Source of the DNA: CAZJPD01 sp964547795
GTDB lineage: Bacteria; Pseudomonadota; Alphaproteobacteria; Rickettsiales; Midichloriaceae
Direction of reading: 5' to 3'
DNA: 30,469 nucleotides
Assembly: GCA_964547795.1 (NCBI GenBank)
Contig: CAZJPD010000009.1
Coordinates: 1-30,469, forward strand
This document shows positions 25,323 through 30,469 of this stretch, piece by piece; the first letter of the stretch is position 1; each line of letters starts with the position of its first letter. The notes below the pieces were generated by a model. The model was given only the letters and a program-made list of their open reading frames with translations. It was not told the origin of the DNA and ran no database searches. The position numbers and the translations under genes were made by a program.

Positions 25323-26600
25323 ATGGCGATAAAAATTCTGATGCCAGCTTTATCTCCTACAATGAAAGAAGGGAATGTAGCTAAATGGCTCAAAAAAGAG
25401 GGCGATAAGGTGGAAGCTGGCGAAGTAATTGCCGAAATAGAAACTGATAAAGCTATAATGGAAGTAGAAGCAGTTGATGAGGGGATTATTGCAAAAATTA
25501 TCGCCTCTGCTGGCACTAAAAATGTTAAGGTTAATTCTCCTATTGCAATCCTAGCAGAGGAAGGAGAAGATATTGAGACTGCTATAACTCAAGAGATAGG
25601 GGTGGAAAGTCAGAATACAGAGGCAGTCACTAAAGATGAAGATAAAAAAGCCGCAAAGCAAGTGGAACGGGAGAAAGGGAACAATCTAAATCAAGAGGGG
25701 AAAGACCAGAAAGAAAGAACAGGTAATAGAATTTTTGCCTCACCTTTGGCAAAGAGGATTGCTTCACAAGAGAACATAGATTTGCGTTCTATCAAGGGCT
25801 CTGGTCCAAGAGGAAGGATAATCAAGTCTGATATTAAAAGTCATGCTGAACAAGAGGTAGTACCACAATATTCTTCGCAACTTACCAATAGGGAGGATGT
25901 GGAGATTCCAATTAGTAATATGAGGCGTGTCATAGCAGAAAGGATGATTGAGTCTAAACAACAAGTTCCTCATTTTTATTTAGAAATTGAGTGTATGATG
26001 GATAAACTTTTAGATTTTAGAGCAGAGATTAACTCAGCTGCAAAATTGGATGAAGATAGCAAACCTGAATATAAAGTATCTATCAATGATCTTTTGATAA
26101 AAGCTACTTCCTTGTCACTTCTTAAGCATCCCAAAATCAATGCAGCTTGGTATGAGGATAAAATTATCCAATATGGAAATATTGATATTACTGTTGTCGT
26201 TGCTATTGAAGATGGGCTTATGACCCCTATTATAAAAAACGCAAATCAGAAAAGTATCCTGCAAATATCAAGTGAGGTTAAAGAACTTGTCAAAAGGGCT
26301 AAATCTCAAAGACTAAAACCAGAAGAATATCAAGGAGGAAGCTTTGGCATTTCTAATCTTGGAATGTACTTAGTAAAGTCATTTTATTCAATTATCAATC
26401 CACCGCAATCCTGCATCATGGCTGTAGGTAGTATTAGAAGAGTTCCTATATGTGGCAAGAATGACAAATTAGAGATGAAAAGCATTATGACTGTTTCTTT
26501 ATCCTGTGATCATAGGGTGGTAGATGGAGCAACAGTAGCAATGTTTTTGAATACATTGAAGGAATTTATTGAGAAACCATTGCTGATGACTTGTTATTAA
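25323..26600 (+). CDS. pdhC: Pyruvate dehydrogenase E2, dihydrolipoamide acetyltransferase
   Basis: E2 passes the acetyl group from E1 to CoA through its lipoyl arm and forms the core of the pyruvate dehydrogenase complex. The 425 residues show one lipoyl domain with the modified Lys43 in ETDKAIMEVE. A charged, flexible linker of about 50 residues follows, then the peripheral-subunit-binding domain (about 137-171: ASPLAKRIASQENIDLRSIK) and the catalytic domain ending in DHRVVDGA (396-403, catalytic His397). SFGISNLGMY and KSFYSIINPPQSCIMAVGSI are family marks of PDH-type E2. No E1 genes are adjacent. lpd follows after 14 bases. Confidence 0.95.
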   Translation: MAIKILMPALSPTMKEGNVAKWLKKEGDKVEAGEVIAEIETDKAIMEVEAVDEGIIAKIIASAGTKNVKVNSPIAILAEEGEDIETAITQEIGVESQNTEAVTKDEDKKAAKQVEREKGNNLNQEGKDQKERTGNRIFASPLAKRIASQENIDLRSIKGSGPRGRIIKSDIKSHAEQEVVPQYSSQLTNREDVEIPISNMRRVIAERMIESKQQVPHFYLEIECMMDKLLDFRAEINSAAKLDEDSKPEYKVSINDLLIKATSLSLLKHPKINAAWYEDKIIQYGNIDITVVVAIEDGLMTPIIKNANQKSILQISSEVKELVKRAKSQRLKPEEYQGGSFGISNLGMYLVKSFYSIINPPQSCIMAVGSIRRVPICGKNDKLEMKSIMTVSLSCDHRVVDGATVAMFLNTLKEFIEKPLLMTCY

Positions 26601-26614
26601 TTAGTAAGGAAAAT

Positions 26615-28024
26615 ATGCAAAAATTTGATTATGATGTTTTAGTGCTTGGTGCAGGTCCAGGTGGCTATGTTGCTGGTATCAGAGCTTCACAATTAGGCTT
26701 AAAAACAGCCGTGATTGAAAAAGAAAATCTAGGCGGAGTGTGTTTAAATTGGGGCTGTATACCAACAAAAGCCTTACTACGCAGTGCTGAAATCTTACAT
26801 TATATCAAGAATGCAGAAGAGTTTGGTATTACCTGCAGGGGTTACAAAATTGATTTTGAAAAGATTATATCAAGGTCTAGGAAAGTTGCAAACAAGCTAT
26901 CAAGTGGAGTTAGTCATTTATTAAAAAAGTCTAATGTTCAGGTGATTAATGGGCATGGCAGATTTGTGAATAAGAATTGCATAGAAGTTATAAAAGGCAA
27001 AGAGTCTTCCCAAATCACCGCCAAAAACATAATCATAGCAACAGGGGCAAAGCCCAAGTTCCTTGATGGTCTATCACCAAAGGATAGCAAGGTAATAATG
27101 GGGTATAGAGAAGCATTAATACCCCAAAAACTTCCTAAAAACCTATTGATTATTGGTAGCGGTGCAGTCGGCGTAGAATTTGCAAGCTTTTATAATGCTC
27201 TGGGTTCTAAAATAACTATTCTCGAAATTTCTGATAGAATTTTGCGTAGTGAGGATAAAGAAGTTGCAGAATTTGTACAAAAATCTTTTGAAAAACAGGG
27301 AATTAGGGTTTTGACATCAGCAGAAATCAAGCTATTTTCCATTCAGAAAAACAACACAATTAGTTTTGAAATAAACAGCAAGACAGAGGGCACTAAAGAA
27401 TCATTTGATTCTATTATCTCAGCAGTTGGTGTTTCTGTAAATATTGAAGATATCGGGTTGGAAAACACAAATGTCAAAATTTCCGACCGCAAACACATTG
27501 AAACGAACGAGTTTTTAGAAACTGAGGAGAAAGGCGTATATGCAATAGGTGACGTGGTTGCTCCTCCATGGCTAGCACATAAAGCAAGCAAAGAAGCGGT
27601 GATATGTACAGAAGTGATTGCTGGTAAAAAACCAAAACCTATCAACACGCTTAATATTCCCAGTTGTACTTATTGTTATCCACAAATTGCCAGTATTGGT
27701 TTGACTCAGGAAAAGGCTGAATCTAAATATGGTAAAGAAGAAATTAGAGTTGGTAGCTTCCCATTACTTGCAAATGGCAAGGCATTGGCACTTGGAGAAA
27801 GTGATGGATTTATCAAAACCATATTTCACAAGAAAACAGGCGAATTGTTGGGAACACACATGGTTGGAGCAGAAGTGACAGAAATGATCTTTGGGCTTGC
27901 TTTGACAAAACAGCTTGAAGGTAATGAGTTGGATTTGATAAACACTGTATTTCCACATCCTACAATTTCTGAAGCTATACATGAATCTGTTTTAATTGCA
28001 GTAGGAAGAGGTTTGCATATATAG
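26615..28024 (+). CDS. lpdA: Dihydrolipoamide dehydrogenase (E3)
   Basis: E3 reoxidises the dihydrolipoyl arms of 2-oxoacid dehydrogenase complexes with FAD and NAD. From the ATG at 26615 (AAGGA 5 bases upstream) it has 469 residues; a TTG at 26591 would overlap pdhC and lacks support. FAD motif GAGPGG (12-17), redox disulfide GGVCLNWGCIPTK (Cys43, Cys48), NAD-binding IIGSGAVGVEFASF, YAIGDVV and the C-terminal catalytic FPHPTISEAIHE are all present. Its position next to E2 suggests that it serves pyruvate dehydrogenase primarily. Confidence 0.96.
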   Translation: MQKFDYDVLVLGAGPGGYVAGIRASQLGLKTAVIEKENLGGVCLNWGCIPTKALLRSAEILHYIKNAEEFGITCRGYKIDFEKIISRSRKVANKLSSGVSHLLKKSNVQVINGHGRFVNKNCIEVIKGKESSQITAKNIIIATGAKPKFLDGLSPKDSKVIMGYREALIPQKLPKNLLIIGSGAVGVEFASFYNALGSKITILEISDRILRSEDKEVAEFVQKSFEKQGIRVLTSAEIKLFSIQKNNTISFEINSKTEGTKESFDSIISAVGVSVNIEDIGLENTNVKISDRKHIETNEFLETEEKGVYAIGDVVAPPWLAHKASKEAVICTEVIAGKKPKPINTLNIPSCTYCYPQIASIGLTQEKAESKYGKEEIRVGSFPLLANGKALALGESDGFIKTIFHKKTGELLGTHMVGAEVTEMIFGLALTKQLEGNELDLINTVFPHPTISEAIHESVLIAVGRGLHI

Positions 28025-28175
28025 CATAGGTCATTTAGGTAATGATGGTATGGATAATCCATTATCATGAAGAAGCTTATATGGTACTATTACCAAACCT
28101 AAGCATCCATAATCAATATATTATAAATTGAATCTATAGTGATTTTATAAGAATACCTGTAATGGCAGCAAATTG

Positions 28176-28252
28176 TGGCGTGTCCTGGAGGATTTGAACC
28201 CCCGACCCACGGCTTAGAAGGCCGTTGCTCTGTCCAGCTGAGCTAAGGACAC
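28176..28252 (-). tRNA. tRNA-Arg (anticodon UCU)
   Basis: Read on the minus strand, the acceptor stem GTGTCCT pairs with AGGACAC. The D arm is GCTC-AGCTGGACA-GAGC and the anticodon stem-loop is ACGGC-CTTCTAA-GCCGT with anticodon TCT. The variable loop is GGGTC, and the T arm GGGGG-TTCAAAT-CCTCC contains one G-U pair. The discriminator is G and the CCA end is encoded in the DNA. The length is 77 bases. It reads AGA (and AGG by wobble) codons, the main arginine codons in such an AT-rich genome. Confidence 0.96.
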
Positions 28253-28271
28253 ATGCCAATGTAAGCTAATT

Positions 28272-28301
28272 ATTATATTGAAAAAAGTCAATACTCAATA
28301 A
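28272..28301 (-). promoter_or_regulatory. Candidate promoter of tRNA-Arg
   Basis: On the minus strand a perfect -10 TATAAT (28277-28272) lies 19 bases before the tRNA 5' end. A -35 of TTATTG is 18 bases further upstream (TTGAGT at 15 bases is an alternative). Position and the perfect -10 make this more convincing than most matches in AT-rich DNA. Confidence 0.45.
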
Positions 28302-28368
28302 CAACCAGTTGAAGCTGGTAGGTTGAGATAATCTAGGCTTACCTTCTAAAGAAGAACCAGAAGTTCTA

Positions 28369-28601
28369 TATAGCAAAAGCAGGAAAGGTTGAGACATTTT
28401 ATCTATTGCAAGTCCACATCCCACATTATTGTCATTGCGAGCCTGTGTAACGGGGGTGGCAATCCACCCTTCTGCCCTATCATTGCGGAACTCACAGAGT
28501 GAGTGTGACAATCCCTGGATCACCACGATCGCTGTTGCGATCTCGTGATGACGGGAATTATGAAGGCTTTTTATGTCTTAACCTTTCTTGCTTTTGCTAT
28601 A
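28369..28601. repeat. MITE-like REP element, copy 6 (complete)
   Basis: A 233-bp unit with ends TATAGCAAAAGCAGGAAAGG (left) and, in reverse, TATAGCAAAAGCAAGAAAGG (right), both followed by TT(G/A)AGACAT. It is an inverted, near-identical copy of the element at 3593-3852, some 25 kb away, including the flanking-type segments TTGCAAGTCCACATCCCACA and AAGGCTTTTTATGTCTTAAC. Core modules ATTGCGAGC..GGCAATCC, ACTCAC/GTGAGT and GGATCACCACGA..TCGTGATGACG are all present. It occupies the gene-free interval between tRNA-Arg and the small Gly-rich ORF. Confidence 0.88.
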
Positions 28602-28701
28602 CATCTCCATAAAATACAATAATTGCTATAACTCCTTTATAAGATTGAAAATATTGCAAGATTTTAGTACAATAATTCAAACAGGTTTTTGGTATATTAT
28701 T

Positions 28702-29001
28702 ATGTCTGGTGCATCTGGAGGCTTAACGACAGGAGGTTCTATAGGGGGTGGTATGAATATTGATATTGTTGTGTTGCAGGACATGAACTTATCCTTTGAA
28801 AATTTGCAAAAATCAAAAAACCTTGGTGCAGTAACAGACCCCACTCCAGTTGGCACAATTAACAAATTGGCAAATTCAATTAAAGGAATGAAGGATGTTA
28901 TTGCATTATCCTCACTAACTCCTACTACAAGTTTGTCTCCACCAGTTACACCAATAGGAGCAGGAACAAAAATTTCTGGCATAATGAACCGTAGAGGTTA
29001 G
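28702..29001 (+). CDS. Small Gly/Thr/Pro-rich hypothetical protein upstream of dnaG
   Basis: I do not recognise this 99-residue protein. The likely start is the ATG at 28702, with residues MSGASGGLTTGGSIGGGMNI; the frame is open further upstream, but that part is repeat-derived. A Gly/Ser/Thr-rich N-terminus is followed by a helical segment (INKLANSIKGMKDVIALSSL) and a Pro/Thr-rich tail (TPTTSLSPPVTPIGAG). There is no membrane segment and no clear ribosome site. The dnaG start follows 20 bases after its stop, so it may be co-transcribed with dnaG. The composition recalls small low-complexity or secreted proteins, but no function can be given. Confidence 0.5.
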   Translation: MSGASGGLTTGGSIGGGMNIDIVVLQDMNLSFENLQKSKNLGAVTDPTPVGTINKLANSIKGMKDVIALSSLTPTTSLSPPVTPIGAGTKISGIMNRRG

Positions 29002-29021
29002 ATAAAAATACAATTCATTCA

Positions 29022-30469
29022 ATGACCTCAGAAGCTGAATTAATTAAATCCAGGTTATTGCTTTCTAAAATAATAGGTAGCAAAATACGCCTTCAGAATA
29101 AGGGAAGTTCAGGGTATGTTGGACTATGTCCATTTCATAAAGAAAAAACGCCATCGTTCCTTGTAAATGATGAAAGGGCTAATTATCACTGTTTTGGGTG
29201 TGGAGCTCATGGCGATATTTTTACGTTTTTAATGCAATATGAAGGCATGAATTACAAGGAGGCTTTGGAGCAACTTGCCTATATGGCAGGGGTTGAACTT
29301 GTGAAACAAAGCAGGAAAGCAAAAGCTCAAATGGAAAAAAATAAGATATTTTTTCAGATATATGAGAAAACAGCTGAATTTTATCACCAACAACTATTTT
29401 CAAAACTAGGCAAAAAAGCTCTGGATTATATTTTGTCTCGAGACATAACCTTAGAAATTATCAAAAACTATAGGTTAGGATTTGCTCCAAAAGATCCATC
29501 CCAGCTTATAGAATTATTATTAGAAGATTTTACTGAAACTGATTTATTTGCATCAGGGATTATACAAAGAAAAAATGACTTTACTTACGACCCATTTTAT
29601 AATCGCTTAATATTCCCTATTCAGGATAAATCCGAAAAATTCATCGCTTTTGGTGGTAGAATAATAGATGAAGGACAACCAAAGTACTTAAACTCTGCCG
29701 AAAACCCTATATTTCAAAAGAGCCACCATTTATATGGATATAATTTTGCCAAAAATTATATATATAAGCAAAAAGAGGTTATAGTTGTTGAGGGGTATAT
29801 GGATGTTATTTCTTTGGCAAATCAAGGGATATATAATGTTGTAGCTCCCTTAGGAGCAAATATAAAATTAAGTCAAATTGAAATGCTATGGACTGCTTGT
29901 CCAGAACCTACAATTTGTTTTGATGATGATGAAGCTGGACAAAATGCGACTATAAAAATAGCCCATGAAAGCCTAAAATATATCTCCCATAATAAATCTC
30001 TAAAATTTACAAAATTGGTACACGGCAAAGACCCAGATGAAGTCATAAGAAATAAAGGGGTCAAGTTTTTTGAACAGTTAGTAAAAGAAAGTATTCCTCT
30101 TGCCGATTACATATTTGATAATGAAGCTATTAAAACGATTTTAAATACGCCCGAAAAAAAATCTTTATTACTGGAAAACACATTGAAAATGGCAAATGAG
30201 ATTTCTAGCCCTAGAATGAGAAACAATTATATATGGCATTTTAAAGACAAATATTATAATTTACTCCGTAACTTAAACCCTAACAAAGCTAAAGTTACAG
30301 GTTATCGTAGAGATGATACAATGATTAATGTAGTAGGAGTTAAGAAAGGTATGTTTGCGAGAAGAAAAAATGAAGATGAAGAAATAGTTAGCATCTTATA
30401 CAATTATCCTGAATTACTTAACGATAACAAAATCATCGAGGAGTTTATTAGTATTAATCTACCTAATTT
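29022..30469 (+). CDS. dnaG: DNA primase DnaG (partial, runs off the window)
   Basis: DnaG makes RNA primers at the replication fork. The frame is open from the ATG at 29022 to the window end (482 complete codons). The zinc-binding domain has C36, H39, C57 and C60 (CPFH...CFGC), followed by GAHGDIFTFLMQ. The central domain has FGGRIIDEGQPKYLNSAENP. The TOPRIM core has the catalytic Glu257 in VVEGYMDVI and the acidic run D301-D303 in FDDDEAGQ. The C-terminal helicase-interaction domain has begun (LADYIFDNEAIKTIL). In most proteobacteria rpoD follows, but this lies outside the window. No frame disruption is seen. Confidence 0.96.
   Translation, partial: MTSEAELIKSRLLLSKIIGSKIRLQNKGSSGYVGLCPFHKEKTPSFLVNDERANYHCFGCGAHGDIFTFLMQYEGMNYKEALEQLAYMAGVELVKQSRKAKAQMEKNKIFFQIYEKTAEFYHQQLFSKLGKKALDYILSRDITLEIIKNYRLGFAPKDPSQLIELLLEDFTETDLFASGIIQRKNDFTYDPFYNRLIFPIQDKSEKFIAFGGRIIDEGQPKYLNSAENPIFQKSHHLYGYNFAKNYIYKQKEVIVVEGYMDVISLANQGIYNVVAPLGANIKLSQIEMLWTACPEPTICFDDDEAGQNATIKIAHESLKYISHNKSLKFTKLVHGKDPDEVIRNKGVKFFEQLVKESIPLADYIFDNEAIKTILNTPEKKSLLLENTLKMANEISSPRMRNNYIWHFKDKYYNLLRNLNPNKAKVTGYRRDDTMINVVGVKKGMFARRKNEDEEIVSILYNYPELLNDNKIIEEFISINLPN

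Overview
The window comes from an AT-rich bacterial genome. Its gene content (tsaD, lepA, folK, recG, leuS, cpoB, grpE, mdh, uvrA, a tolC-like gene, sppA, radA, cvpA, pdhC, lpd, dnaG), A/T-ending codons and spacers full of decayed elements fit an intracellular alphaproteobacterium, most likely Rickettsiales. A flagellar filament-cap gene (fliD) and a probable fliS favour one of the lineages that kept flagellar genes, such as the Midichloriaceae. The lineage is inferred from style and content, not from a search.

Layout. 1-96 is the tail of an unknown gene. 222-3053 holds tsaD and lepA. 3054-8277 is an accessory stretch: a gene remnant resembling the start of a DMT/EamA permease, folK on the minus strand, a minus-strand fliD/fliS pair, and five copies or fragments of one REP-like repeat. 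8278-10353 is recG, then a gene-poor spacer and a minus-strand hypothetical gene. 11390-14775 is leuS followed by cpoB, whose frame is broken. 14797-15060 is an IS110-type transposase remnant against the end of grpE (minus). 15746-21894 runs mdh, uvrA, a tolC-family gene and sppA on the plus strand. 21948-22427 encodes a small probably exported protein, convergent with a folate-metabolism gene. That gene diverges from radA-cvpA, where there is a 10-N gap. 25323-28024 is pdhC-lpd, followed by tRNA-Arg(UCU) on the minus strand, another complete repeat, a small Gly-rich ORF, and dnaG running off the window edge.

Two themes stand out. First, a dispersed MITE-like family of about 230-300 bp: ends resemble TATAGC...AAGG..GACAT, and the core holds REP-like palindromes (CATTGCGAGC, ACTCACAGAGTGAGT, GGATCACCACGA...TCGTGATGAC). 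Six copies or fragments lie in 30 kb. One starts inside the permease remnant, one supplies the stop codon of folK, and one ends 19 bases before the recG start. Second, single-base frame breaks at homopolymers occur in fliD (G6), cpoB (A8) and possibly the start of fliS (A6), while the large housekeeping genes are intact, including an A8 run in tsaD. These breaks could be real decay, transcriptional slippage or sequencing error; sequence alone cannot decide.

The core genes cover translation and tRNA modification (TsaD, LepA, LeuRS, tRNA-Arg), DNA repair and replication (RecG, UvrA, RadA, DnaG), central metabolism (MDH, PDH E2, E3), folate chemistry (FolK, MTHFS), protein folding (GrpE) and the envelope (CpoB, TolC-like, SppA, CvpA). 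No wholly new multi-gene system is evident. The most unusual material is the repeat family and the decaying flagellar pair it surrounds.
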